From Patescibacteria group bacterium (lineage in GTDB: Bacteria; Patescibacteriota; Minisyncoccia; Portnoybacterales; GWB1-42-6): a stretch of DNA of 38,261 nt. This document shows, one piece after another, positions 16,059 to 23,189 of the stretch (position 1 is its first letter; each line of letters opens with the position of its first letter). The position numbers were made by a program, and so were the translations under genes. The DNA lies in contig JAHIST010000006.1 of assembly GCA_018818145.1 (NCBI GenBank), positions 1-38,261 of the forward strand, read 5' to 3'. A model generated the notes under the pieces. The model had not been told where the DNA came from. It saw nothing but the letters and a program-made list of their open reading frames with translations, and did not search any database.

Positions 16059-16922
16059 TTATTTTTTAACAATACCTTTCGCGGCCAAAAAAACATTACG
16101 CAGAAGCAACGCCACCGTCAAGGGCCCGATGCCGCCGGGTACCGGCGTCAAAAAAGCGGCCTTGCTTTTCACGTCTTTGCGATTGACGTCTCCAACCACT
16201 TTGCCATCATGATAGCGAGTGACGCCCCCATCAATTAAAATTACACCGGATTTTATCATTTCTCCTTTAATTAAGTTAGGACAACCGCAGACAGTAATTA
16301 AAATGTCAGCCGCCTGTATCTCTTTCTCTATCCCCAAAACGATACAAGTATTTCTTACTTGATATTTAAGGGGCGCACCTTCTTTCTCTAGAACCAATTT
16401 TAAAATAGAACCGAAAATTTCAGAATTAACCAGGGCCAGAATATTTTTATTTTTTAAACTGGCAAGGTTCTTTTTAACCGCGTCGGCTATAGCCGTTAAA
16501 ATTGCCAAAGGCAAAACCGGTAAAAAATGCGGTGTCTCCCCTTTTTCCAGCAACCGCCTGTTTTCTTTATGAAACCCATCAACGTCTTTTTGCGGACTTA
16601 TTATTTCCAGAATTCGCTCGGTATTAAAAACTGCCGGCAGCGGCAATTGAACAATTATCCCATGAACCTTTTCATCTTCGTTTAATTTCTCTATTCTATC
16701 AATAATTTCCTCTTCCTTCGCTTGGTCGCCAAAATAAAATTCCTTGATTTCAACGCCGATTTTTACGGCCGCTTCTTTTTTTAATTTAACATAAAGCTTG
16801 GAGGCTTCATTTTCACCGACCAAAACCACGGCCAGCGCCGGCCGAATTTTATCTTTTTTAATATCCGCCGCTAAATCTTTCAAAATCTTCCGCGCGGCTT
16901 TTTTGCCATCAAATAGTTTCAT
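16059..16922 (-). CDS. folD: FolD-family methylenetetrahydrofolate dehydrogenase/cyclohydrolase (divergent)
   Basis: FolD interconverts methylene-, methenyl- and formyl-THF. From the ATG at 16922 the protein has 287 residues, the usual size; a longer reading to 17039 would only translate repeat element B. Present motifs: ASKLYVKLKKEAA with the YxxxK catalytic Tyr-Lys, GIIVQLPLP, QKDVDGFH and the C-terminal GGIGPLTVALLL. Divergent points: the usual PCTPxG block is replaced by FLPVLPLAIL, and the NADP-binding GRSxxVGxP loop is replaced by LVNSEIFGSIL. Its dehydrogenase cofactor binding may therefore be altered or lost. It is downstream of glyA and enclosed by elements A and B. Confidence 0.85.
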   Translation of the reverse strand: MKLFDGKKAARKILKDLAADIKKDKIRPALAVVLVGENEASKLYVKLKKEAAVKIGVEIKEFYFGDQAKEEEIIDRIEKLNEDEKVHGIIVQLPLPAVFNTERILEIISPQKDVDGFHKENRRLLEKGETPHFLPVLPLAILTAIADAVKKNLASLKNKNILALVNSEIFGSILKLVLEKEGAPLKYQVRNTCIVLGIEKEIQAADILITVCGCPNLIKGEMIKSGVILIDGGVTRYHDGKVVGDVNRKDVKSKAAFLTPVPGGIGPLTVALLLRNVFLAAKGIVKK

Positions 16923-16950
16923 AAAAAACAATGTGAAAAATTCATTTTCT

Positions 16951-17100
16951 CCGCGCTTGGCGAAAAATTTGTTATAAAATCGCGGTGAGCCGAGCGTTAA
17001 AAATTTGCGTGTTGTGGCTGCATATTTTGCCGCAGGCAAAATGGCATAGCAAATTTAGCGAGGCGAGCCCGATTTTATCAAATTTTTGCGCCCTGCGCGG
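16951..17100. repeat. Long inverted-repeat element B (upstream of folD)
   Basis: The arms CCGCGCTTGGCGAAAAATTTG... and its imperfect complement ending CAAATTTTTGCGCCCTGCGCGG run about 55 nt on each side and enclose a TTTTGCCGCAGGCAAAA hairpin. With element A it brackets folD. The core AATTTGCGTGTTGTGG is shared with A. Confidence 0.75.
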
Positions 17101-17281
17101 CGGTTTTTTCCCTGCCCGCCGATAACCAAAGCTTGATTACTTATATTTATATTTAACGCAAACTTTAAGTTTATATCCATTATATATCAGCTAATCATTA
17201 TCGAGCTTTGGCAGGCGCGGCGCCGCTTTGGAGTTTACCCCGATGAAAATCGGGGCCGCCAAAAAAGCGGCAAAAGATTTT
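17101..17281. repeat. Hairpin-rich spacer between glyA and folD
   Basis: No gene is seen. The spacer holds an imperfect inverted repeat (GATAACCAAAGCTTGATTA against TAATCATTATCGAGCTTTGG, 17122-17211), a CCCCGAT/ATCGGGG hairpin (17238-17254) and a GCCGC/GCGGC hairpin (17256-17271) just after the glyA stop. The last two may terminate glyA transcription. Confidence 0.6.
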
Positions 17282-18535
17282 TTACCACTTAAAATTATTA
17301 TAAATCGGGAATTTTTTTACCAGTCTTTGAACTTCTTGTTTAATTTTTATCTTAACGTTCTTATCTCCAAAATTCTTAATAAATTCGGCAACCAATCCTG
17401 CCACCAGCGCCGCGTCTTTTTCTTTAAGACCACGAGTGGTAATGGCAGGCGAACCGACTCTTATACCAGAGGGATTATATGGTGGTTTGGAATCATTAGG
17501 AATGGTATTTCGGTTAACATAAATATTCAATTCGTTCAGCCCGTCCTGAATCTTTTTAGATTCTACGCCAAAGGAAGAAATGTCAATGACCATCAAATGA
17601 TTGTCCGTGCCGCCGCTGACTACCCGAATCCCCTGCTTTTTAAACTCTTCAGCCATAGCGCGGGCGTTCAAAATAATCTGACGCTGATACTTTTTAAAAG
17701 CCGGCTGCATTGCTTCCAAAAAACAAATTGCCTTGGCGGCAATAATATGATCCATCGGCCCTCCCTGAAGTCCCGGAAAAACGCCTTTATCAATTTTTTG
17801 CGCCAAACTGCCGCCAGTGATCTCATCCTTTTCTTTGCACAAAATCAAGCCGCCCCGCGGGCCGCGCAAAGTTTTGTGAGTTGTGGTGGTCACTACGTCG
17901 CAGAAAGGAAAAGGATGTGGATGTTCAGCCGCGATAACCAAACCGGCAATATGTGCGATGTCGCCCAAAAGATAGGCATTAACTTTTTTGGCGATAGCGC
18001 TGAATTTGGCAAAATCCAAAATGCGAGAATAAGAAGTCGTGCTGACAATAATTAATTTTGGCTTAAATTCCAAAGCGATTTTTTCCACTTCGCTAAAATC
18101 AATTAGTTCTGTCTTGGGATTCACGCCATAAAACGCGAAATTATAGGTTAGGCCGGAAAAATTAACCGGCGAGCCGTGAGTTAAATGACCGCCGGCTTTC
18201 AGGTCAAAACCTAAAATTTTATCGCCCGGTTTAAGCAAAGCCAGATAAACCGCCGCGTTGGCTTGGGAACCGGAATGCGGCTGAACATTCGCATGCTCGG
18301 CATTAAATAATTTTTTAGCCCGCTCTACTGCCAACGCCTCAATCTCATCAATAAATTTGTTGCCGCCATAATAGCGCTTACCCGGATAGCCCTCGGAATA
18401 CTTGTTTGACAACGGCGTGCCCATCGCGGCCAAAACTTCCGGCGAGGCATAATTTTCCGAAGGAATCAAAACCAACCCATCGCGCTGACGGCTGATTTCT
18501 TTTTGAATTAAATCTTGGATTTTCTCATCCTTCAT
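17282..18535 (-). CDS. glyA: Serine hydroxymethyltransferase
   Basis: Converts serine and THF to glycine and methylene-THF with pyridoxal phosphate, the methyl donor for thymidylate synthesis. From the ATG at 18535 the protein has 417 residues, the standard length; an upstream extension to 18601 would translate a palindrome. Key blocks are LIPSENYASPEVLAAMG, LSNKYSEGYPGKRYYGG, the HSGSQANAAVY stretch, the PLP lysine in TTTHKTLRGPRGG, and the C-terminal IRVGSPAITTRG. It lies in the same strand block as folD and the dTMP genes, so it probably feeds the thymidylate synthase at 19.9-20.7 kb. Confidence 0.96.
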   Translation of the reverse strand: MKDEKIQDLIQKEISRQRDGLVLIPSENYASPEVLAAMGTPLSNKYSEGYPGKRYYGGNKFIDEIEALAVERAKKLFNAEHANVQPHSGSQANAAVYLALLKPGDKILGFDLKAGGHLTHGSPVNFSGLTYNFAFYGVNPKTELIDFSEVEKIALEFKPKLIIVSTTSYSRILDFAKFSAIAKKVNAYLLGDIAHIAGLVIAAEHPHPFPFCDVVTTTTHKTLRGPRGGLILCKEKDEITGGSLAQKIDKGVFPGLQGGPMDHIIAAKAICFLEAMQPAFKKYQRQIILNARAMAEEFKKQGIRVVSGGTDNHLMVIDISSFGVESKKIQDGLNELNIYVNRNTIPNDSKPPYNPSGIRVGSPAITTRGLKEKDAALVAGLVAEFIKNFGDKNVKIKIKQEVQRLVKKFPIYNNFKW

Positions 18536-18550
18536 TTTAATTTTTTTATT

Positions 18551-18648
18551 TTGACTAGCGAGGACAATGCGCCCGCAGGCATATTGTCCGAGTGAAGTCA
18601 AAAGAAAGGGATTTTTAATACCCCAAACAGCTCTGTTGCGAGGGTAGA
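18551..18648. repeat. Two palindromes upstream of glyA
   Basis: The first (18551-18602) has nested arms TTGACT/AGTCAA and GGACAAT/ATTGTCC. The second (about 18619-18647) has TACCC/GGGTA and ACAG/CTGT arms. They fill the gap between the kinase gene and glyA; a promoter could not be separated from them. Confidence 0.6.
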
Positions 18649-18651
18649 TTC

Positions 18652-19233
18652 CTAATTTGAGTCTCCCGCATTTGCGGGACTCTGGAGTTTAAAACCCTTT
18701 ATTATTTTATCAATCTGTTGATATAGGTCTTTGAGATTTCCTTCGTTTATCAATGTATATTCAGCCATAGCAATGGGGCCGGCCTGAAAAAGATTCTCAA
18801 TTTGTGCATAATCGCGGCCCTGGGCTTCCGCGCTCGTCAAGGGTCGCGTCGGCCTCTTAGCCAGTCGCGCGTAGCGTATTTTTGGCGGAGCATAAACCGC
18901 AACAGCTTTAAAATTATCGCCAAATTTTTTCTTAAATTCCAGATATTCAACCCAACTATATAAACTCTCCACCAAAATATTACCGCTTGGAATTTTTTCA
19001 ATTTTTTCTATCACCTTTTTGGCATAATAATCTTGCCCATGCTTAACACGCAATTCTTCTCTAATTTTTCTCTCGTTAGCCTCATTAATCGCTAATCTCT
19101 TCTTTTTTAATTCGTCGAATGTCACTTCGCCAAAATAAACTTTTGGCCAATTTAATTTTTTAAGTAAATAATTTATCGCTTCTGTTTTACCCGAGCCGGG
19201 CAGGCCCAACACCGCTACAATTTTTCTTTTCAT
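18652..19233 (-). CDS. P-loop nucleotide kinase-like protein (AAA_18/dephospho-CoA-kinase-like)
   Basis: The 193-residue protein has a Walker A motif GLPGSGKT at 10-17, an LVESLYSW strand in the Walker B position (about 88-95) and the lid-like block RYARLAKRPTRP (about 123-134) typical of small nucleoside or nucleotide kinases. Its context between glyA and a dCMP deaminase suggests a dNMP kinase, perhaps for dTMP or dCMP, but substrate residues cannot be assigned. The last residues LQSPANAGDSN are encoded by a palindromic repeat (18659-18682) that provides the C-terminus and stop region. It has no Shine-Dalgarno sequence. Confidence 0.75.
   Translation of the reverse strand: MKRKIVAVLGLPGSGKTEAINYLLKKLNWPKVYFGEVTFDELKKKRLAINEANERKIREELRVKHGQDYYAKKVIEKIEKIPSGNILVESLYSWVEYLEFKKKFGDNFKAVAVYAPPKIRYARLAKRPTRPLTSAEAQGRDYAQIENLFQAGPIAMAEYTLINEGNLKDLYQQIDKIIKGFKLQSPANAGDSN
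18659..18682. repeat. GAGTC-CCCGCA palindrome forming a gene's 3' end
   Basis: GAGTCTCCCGCA and TGCGGGACTC form a near-perfect hairpin. The kinase reading frame runs through it and stops a few codons later, so the repeat supplies the protein tail. Confidence 0.78.
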
Positions 19234-19249
19234 AATTTTAAAACAAAGA

Positions 19250-19813
19250 CTATCTATTTTTTAAATGTTTTTCTGTCACAATTTCACGACCGTTGCCGCA
19301 CTGATGACGGTCATCAATAATCTCTTTTTTCTGCCAGTCTTTTATCCAATCATCAATCTTAAAAATTTTAGTCCCGTTTTTCGTCATAATAATAGCACTA
19401 TCAATCCCCGCATTAATAATCATGCGCTTACAGATAAAGCAAGGAAAAGCGTCAATTAATTTTCCGGTTGCGGCGTCTTCTCCCCAAATATAAATTTTAC
19501 TGCCCAGGGTTGAAGCGGCGCCGCGGGCCGCGTTTATAATGGCATTTTGTTCGCTATGCACCGAACGGCATATTTCATAACGCTGACCGTGGGGCATACC
19601 CAAAGTTGTACGCAGGCAATTGCGGCGCTCAAAACAATCCTTGGTTTTACGAGGTGCTCCAATGTAACCGGTAGCAATAATCTGGTCTTCTTTCACAATA
19701 ACACTGCCTATCCGATTGCGATAACAAGTAGAACGCATTGCAATTTGCTTAGCAATTGATAGATAATAATCATCTTTTGAGGATCGATTTTTAAGAAGTA
19801 ATTTTTTTGCCAT
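19250..19813 (-). CDS. dCMP deaminase-family protein
   Basis: Zinc-dependent deaminase converting dCMP to dUMP, the substrate of thymidylate synthase. Zinc site: H86 and catalytic E88 in SVHSEQNAI, and C125 and C128 in PCFICKRMI. The extra cysteine block CFERRNCLR (60-68) is typical of dCMP deaminases rather than cytidine deaminases. It has 187 residues. It is separated from the thymidylate synthase gene by a terminator, so it is likely transcribed separately or by read-through with the kinase (16 bp downstream). No Shine-Dalgarno. A second deaminase of this family is fused to dUTPase at 20.7-21.7 kb. Confidence 0.9.
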   Translation of the reverse strand: MAKKLLLKNRSSKDDYYLSIAKQIAMRSTCYRNRIGSVIVKEDQIIATGYIGAPRKTKDCFERRNCLRTTLGMPHGQRYEICRSVHSEQNAIINAARGAASTLGSKIYIWGEDAATGKLIDAFPCFICKRMIINAGIDSAIIMTKNGTKIFKIDDWIKDWQKKEIIDDRHQCGNGREIVTEKHLKNR

Positions 19814-19820
19814 ATTTATA

Positions 19821-19868
19821 AAAAATAGGGGCCTTGCTGGATTTATTGTAACCCAGTTTAGCCCCTTT
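19821..19868 (-). terminator. Terminator after the thymidylate synthase gene
   Basis: On the minus strand, AGGGGC and GCCCCT arms with inner ACTGGG..CCAG pairing are followed by ATTTTTTATAAA. It closes the dUTPase-synthase transcript. Confidence 0.8.
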
Positions 19869-19875
19869 GTTCAAG

Positions 19876-20664
19876 TCAAGATTTCCGTGATGGGATTTCT
19901 TTAAGCTTTTTAATTTCTTCTACGGAAAGTCCGCGGCGGATGCCAGCGATTTCCCAGCAATGGTCGTAAAGGTGCAGGCCCTTGCTGACGCAGATCATCT
20001 CTCCGTCCTCAACGCCAATCTGGCGAGCCATATATTCTTTCATTAGCTGAATAGCGGCGAGATTTGCTGGCAAGCCTCCCCAAAGATCCCAGCTTCGGAA
20101 ATACACGCAAACAAAATGCAATTTCCCTTCCTTGACTCTGGTGTCGATTTGGCGAAGACAGGGCGGGTCTTTGAGCATAATGTCGGCGGGTTGACCAACT
20201 TGTAGAATCAACTGGTTATTACCCGGGCCATACTTTTTGTATCTGTCTATAACTTCGTCCATCTGATTGACGAATTCCGGAGGATTAACCCCCAGAAAAG
20301 TTTGATTTCGCTCGATGTGCTGTATCGCAGAAGTGCGCGCTTTGGTAATCCGCTCGCCGTAGGTATATTGTTCGTTCCCTTCTTTTAAATCGGTCATCCA
20401 GTATCGATCGGTATACATTTCGACAAATTTCATATCGGTCGGCGGCGGAATGCCAAGCCCGGGCGGAATATCTGGAATCAGCGGTCTCACGCCCGGATAA
20501 TGAACATGGATTATCACGAAATCAAATTCTAAGCGGTATTGACTAGCATATGAACCCTGATCAATCCTGTATTTGTCAGCTATGCCTGGCTCAATAATCT
20601 TCGCCACTAACTGAAACCAGGCATCCGGAAGATCGCGCGCTTCAATAAGAACAATTTTCAACAT
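19876..20664 (-). CDS. Archaeal-type thymidylate synthase (ThyA superfamily)
   Basis: Makes dTMP from dUMP using methylene-THF or a related folate. The 262-residue protein has the catalytic Cys in DPPCLRQID (C169), the dUMP-binding YFRSWDLWGGLPANLA (R190, S191, D193, N201; compare E. coli R166-S167-D169 and N177) and GLHLYDH (H231, Y233; compare H207 and Y209). The CLRxID and FRSWDLWGG wording resembles the archaeal branch more than bacterial ThyA. A strong AAAGGAGGAG ribosome site precedes the ATG, and the gene follows the dUTPase-deaminase fusion by 12 bp, so the two are co-transcribed and supply substrate and product. Confidence 0.85.
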   Translation of the reverse strand: MLKIVLIEARDLPDAWFQLVAKIIEPGIADKYRIDQGSYASQYRLEFDFVIIHVHYPGVRPLIPDIPPGLGIPPPTDMKFVEMYTDRYWMTDLKEGNEQYTYGERITKARTSAIQHIERNQTFLGVNPPEFVNQMDEVIDRYKKYGPGNNQLILQVGQPADIMLKDPPCLRQIDTRVKEGKLHFVCVYFRSWDLWGGLPANLAAIQLMKEYMARQIGVEDGEMICVSKGLHLYDHCWEIAGIRRGLSVEEIKKLKEIPSRKS

Positions 20665-20676
20665 CTGCTCCTCCTT

Positions 20677-21684
20677 TCATAATTTAACATAACGAATATT
20701 GATAGCTGCCTCTCTCAAAATTTCAGTACCATTGGTCGGGTAAACGCCAAGGGGTATCACTATTGTTTCAATCCCAGCGTTAGTGATAAGCGTAGCGCAT
20801 AGCTCACACGGTTCTGCATTGTTATAAAGCGTGGCTCCTTTGGTTGCGTGACCAAGCCTGGCAGCATTAGTGACTGCCCACTCTTCTGCGTGGATAGCGC
20901 GGCATTTCTCAAGTCTTGTGCCTGAAGGAATATTTAATTCGTCTCTCAAACACCCCGTCTCCTCACACCGTGGAGACCCCGGCCGATAATCATTAAATCC
21001 TTGCGCGATGATAGTGTCGTCTTTAACAATAAGAGAGCCAAATTTTCTTGTCTGACCAATTAACTTACCCTTTGCATCCCGCGGGTATTGATCGTTAATT
21101 TTTTTCATCCCGCGTACGCATCGCGAACGGCCAGCCGCCATCAAAGCAACGCTCATGTAATATTCGTCCATCTGTCGGATTGATTCTTCGTAATCCGTTA
21201 TGCCTAGGCCGCCACCAAAAAGTCCTGTCCCGCCGAAACCCAGTGAACCTCGCCGCGTCAATGGAAGATCCAAAGTCTCTTCTAAAATTGGTATCTCAAC
21301 TTTAGAAAAAACTAATTGAGCAATCCGCATATTCTTCTCTATTGTAAATGGTTTCTCGCCCCTGTTTCTGAGCAACACTCCGGCTTCTCCACGAAAGTCT
21401 GGATCAATCGTGCCTGGCGAATTAGAAAGTTCAATATCGTACTTGCTGGCAAGACCGCTACGCGGTCGCACTTCACACTGAATAGGCCAAGGCACAGCCA
21501 TTTGTACACCGATACCTATAAGAACGCTGTTGCCGGGAGAAATTTCGACTGGTAATTCTTGAATGACCTCTTTGGTCGATTTATCCAAGACCCGAGAAGC
21601 ATATACGTCATAACCAACCGCGCCATCCGATGCCCTAACTGGAATTAAAGCATCCCTCCTGATTTTTTTTACTTTGATATTCAT
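20677..21684 (-). CDS. dUTPase - dCMP deaminase fusion protein
   Basis: Both halves make dUMP. The N-terminal dUTPase (about 1-155) shows all five motifs: SDGAVGYDVYA (19-29), RPRSGLASK (73-81), GTIDPDFRGE (91-100, catalytic D94, with Phe in place of the usual Tyr), RIAQLVF (120-126) and the P-loop-like RRGSLGFGGTG (144-154). The C-terminal deaminase (about 170-335) has H265 and E267 in IHAEEWAV, C293 and C296 in EPCELC, and the CEETGC block. Each half is of normal length and the frame is continuous, so this is a true fusion, not an assembly join. A strong GGAGGTG site and a good promoter lie upstream. Confidence 0.9.
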   Translation of the reverse strand: MNIKVKKIRRDALIPVRASDGAVGYDVYASRVLDKSTKEVIQELPVEISPGNSVLIGIGVQMAVPWPIQCEVRPRSGLASKYDIELSNSPGTIDPDFRGEAGVLLRNRGEKPFTIEKNMRIAQLVFSKVEIPILEETLDLPLTRRGSLGFGGTGLFGGGLGITDYEESIRQMDEYYMSVALMAAGRSRCVRGMKKINDQYPRDAKGKLIGQTRKFGSLIVKDDTIIAQGFNDYRPGSPRCEETGCLRDELNIPSGTRLEKCRAIHAEEWAVTNAARLGHATKGATLYNNAEPCELCATLITNAGIETIVIPLGVYPTNGTEILREAAINIRYVKL

Positions 21685-21696
21685 CCTTCACCTCCG

Positions 21697-21724
21697 CTTA
21701 TAAAATATTGTAAGGTACTGCCAA
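21697..21724 (-). promoter_or_regulatory. Promoter of the dUTPase fusion operon
   Basis: On the minus strand TTGGCA (21724-21719) and TATAAG (21702-21697) are 16 nt apart, close upstream of the GGAGGTG ribosome site. Confidence 0.6.
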
Positions 21725-21757
21725 AAAGATACTTATTAATCTTTATCACGGCAGAAT

Positions 21758-21786
21758 ACAAAAAGCAAGGCTTTTTGGCCTTGCTT
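21758..21786 (-). terminator. Terminator of the secE-nusG-rplK transcript
   Basis: On the minus strand AAGCAAGGC, a CAAAAA loop and GCCTTGC are followed by TTTTTG. It lies 17 nt after the stop of the small ORF at 21803. Confidence 0.88.
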
Positions 21787-21802
21787 CTGGCAAAAGAACA
21801 GA

Positions 21803-21910
21803 CTATTTAAACCTAATAGGCTGACGAGAATGAGTGTTTTTGCCGATATCGCATCCTCTACCCGAGCACTTACGCACCAAAAACTGCCAAAATCTTTTCA
21901 GCCATCTCAT
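21803..21910 (-). CDS. Putative 35-residue basic protein downstream of rplK
   Basis: An ATG at 21910 follows a near-ideal AGGAGGGAGAAG ribosome site and opens 35 codons ending just before the operon terminator. The product is strongly basic (Arg and Lys through its length), with an amphipathic N-terminus (RWLKRFWQFLVRK) and a CSGRGC pair. It lies where rplA is often found. No family is recognised. The combination of ribosome site, position and terminator argues that it is translated, but composition alone cannot prove it. Confidence 0.5.
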   Translation of the reverse strand: MRWLKRFWQFLVRKCSGRGCDIGKNTHSRQPIRFK

Positions 21911-21925
21911 CTTCTCCCTCCTTTT

Positions 21926-21977
21926 CTATTCCACTTTTATTCCCATACTTCTGGCCGTGCCTTTCCCGATTTTCTCC
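21926..21977 (-). pseudogene. Second, recoded copy of the rplK 3' end
   Basis: Translated, it reads EKIGKGTARSMGIKVE and stop, almost the same as the true L11 end EKIIGGTARSMGIKVE. The codons differ at many synonymous positions (for example GGC ACG GCC AGA AGT against GGT ACT GCA CGT TCT). It lies 84 bp beyond the real rplK stop, with a palindromic element in between. This looks like the tail of another L11 allele left by recombination or by an insertion that replaced the end of the gene. Confidence 0.8.
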
Positions 21978-22050
21978 AAATCTTCGATTTGGCTAGAAAA
22001 TCGAGGATCCTCGAAAAATATAAAAATCAAAGATTTTTTATTTTTCGGGA
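21964..22050. repeat. TCCCGATTTT..TTTTCGGGA palindromic element (copy 1)
   Basis: Terminal TCCCGATTTT and ATTTTTCGGGA enclose GAGGATCCTCG and AT-rich hairpins (AAATCTTCGATTT, AAATCAAAGATTT). A second copy with the same ends and centre is at 30351-30430, beside the GIY-YIG cassette in tRNA-fMet. Here it separates the two rplK tails. Confidence 0.75.
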
Positions 22051-22061
22051 CAACAATTTTC

Positions 22062-22484
22062 TTATTCTACCTTAATACCCATAGAACGTGCAGTACCTCC
22101 GATTATCTTTTCCGCCGCTTCAATGTCGTTGGCGTTTAAATCCGCCATTTTTTTGGTGGCGATTTCGCGGATTTGCGCTTTGGTAACTTTGCCGACTTTT
22201 TCCTTCAACGGATTAGCCGCGCCTTTTGCCACACCGGCCGCCTTGCGCAACAAATCAGCCGCGGGCGGCGTTTTAAATTTTAGACCGTAACTCCGGTCCT
22301 CATAAACCGTAATTTCCACCGGAATAATGTCGCCGACTTTATCCTTTGTGCCGTCGTTAAATTTGCTGCAAAATTCAGCCAGGTTTAAGCCGTGCTGGCC
22401 CAAAGCCGGCCCGACCGGCGGCGCGGGCGTTGCTTGCCCGGCGGGCAATTGCAACTTGATAATAGTTTTTATTTTTTTAGCCAT
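22062..22484 (-). CDS. rplK: 50S ribosomal protein L11
   Basis: L11 forms the GTPase-associated centre with 23S rRNA. From the ATG at 22484 (MAKKIKTIIKLQLPAGQA) it has 140 residues, the standard length; the upstream ATG at 22514 would add a non-family tail. The Pro-rich block TPAPPVGPALGQHGLN and the C-terminal RNA-binding domain ending GTARSMGIKVE are typical. It follows nusG in the common secE-nusG-rplK order, but rplA does not follow. A duplicate of its last codons lies downstream. Confidence 0.97.
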   Translation of the reverse strand: MAKKIKTIIKLQLPAGQATPAPPVGPALGQHGLNLAEFCSKFNDGTKDKVGDIIPVEITVYEDRSYGLKFKTPPAADLLRKAAGVAKGAANPLKEKVGKVTKAQIREIATKKMADLNANDIEAAEKIIGGTARSMGIKVE

Positions 22485-22491
22485 TTGTTGA

Positions 22492-22523
22492 TAACCAACC
22501 ACCAATAGAAGCAATTAGTGGTT
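22492..22523. repeat. Hairpin between nusG and rplK
   Basis: AACCACTAAT and ATTGGTGGTT arms close over TGCTTCT. It covers the gap just before the rplK start and could affect translation initiation there. Confidence 0.6.
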
Positions 22524-22526
22524 AGC

Positions 22527-23069
22527 TTAAATCTTCCTTACTTGTAAAAAGTCCAACTCCACCGGCGTTTCCCGGCCAAACATTGAAATCAAAACCTTAA
22601 CGCGACCCCTGTCTTCGTCAATTTCCGCCACCTTGCCGTCGGTATCTTTAAACGGCCCGTCGGTAATTTTGACCGAATCGCCAAACGCAAAATCAATTTT
22701 ATATTTGGGCTCTTCAACCCCCATCCGCTTTTGCAGGTCTTTTATTTCTTCCGGAGAAATCGGAGTCGGGGTGGTGCCCGAACCCACAAAGCCGGTCACC
22801 CGCGGAGTATTGCGCACCACATACCAGGAATCATCAGTCACAATCATTTCAACCAAAACATAGCCGGGATAAATTTTTTCTTCCACGACCTTACGTTTGC
22901 CGGCTTTTATTTTTATCTTTTTCTCGGTCGGAACCAAAACATTAAAAATCTTGTCTTCCATCCCCATGGATTCAATGCGCTGTTTGAGATTTCGCACAAC
23001 CGCTTCCTCATAGCCCGAATAGGTATGCAAGACGTACCAATTTCGACCGCGTGAGACTTGCTTAGGCAT
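22527..23069 (-). CDS. nusG: Transcription elongation/antitermination factor NusG
   Basis: NusG binds RNA polymerase and couples it to Rho or ribosomes. The 180-residue protein has the NGN domain (NWYVLHTYSGYEEAVVRNLKQ, later GYVLVEM and VVRNTPRVTGFVG) and a C-terminal KOW domain (FGDSVKITDGPFKDTDGKV to EVDFLQVRKI-like end). It is in the operon secE-nusG-rplK on the minus strand. No Shine-Dalgarno sequence is seen before the ATG. Confidence 0.97.
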   Translation of the reverse strand: MPKQVSRGRNWYVLHTYSGYEEAVVRNLKQRIESMGMEDKIFNVLVPTEKKIKIKAGKRKVVEEKIYPGYVLVEMIVTDDSWYVVRNTPRVTGFVGSGTTPTPISPEEIKDLQKRMGVEEPKYKIDFAFGDSVKITDGPFKDTDGKVAEIDEDRGRVKVLISMFGRETPVELDFLQVRKI

Positions 23070-23189
23070 AAATTACGGATTTACAAATCAATACAGATAT
23101 GCAGATACAATGATGATTTTAAACGCAATGCGTATGCAATTAACCCATCTACTATCTGTATATTTGTAAAAATCTGTAAATCTGCAAGA
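23070..23189. repeat. Imperfect inverted repeats between secE and nusG
   Basis: The words GATTTACAAATC, TACAGATATGCAGATA and TATCTGTATATTTGT, AAATCTGTAAATCTGC face each other across the spacer and could form a long AT-rich hairpin inside the operon. No gene is seen. Confidence 0.55.

Noticed and set aside
16923..17039. A 39-codon N-terminal extension of folD.
   Set aside because: It translates the inverted-repeat element B and has no homology-like features; FolD begins at MKLFDGKK.
17228..18055. A 275-codon plus-strand ORF.
   Set aside because: It is the shadow of glyA, which has full SHMT motifs on the minus strand.
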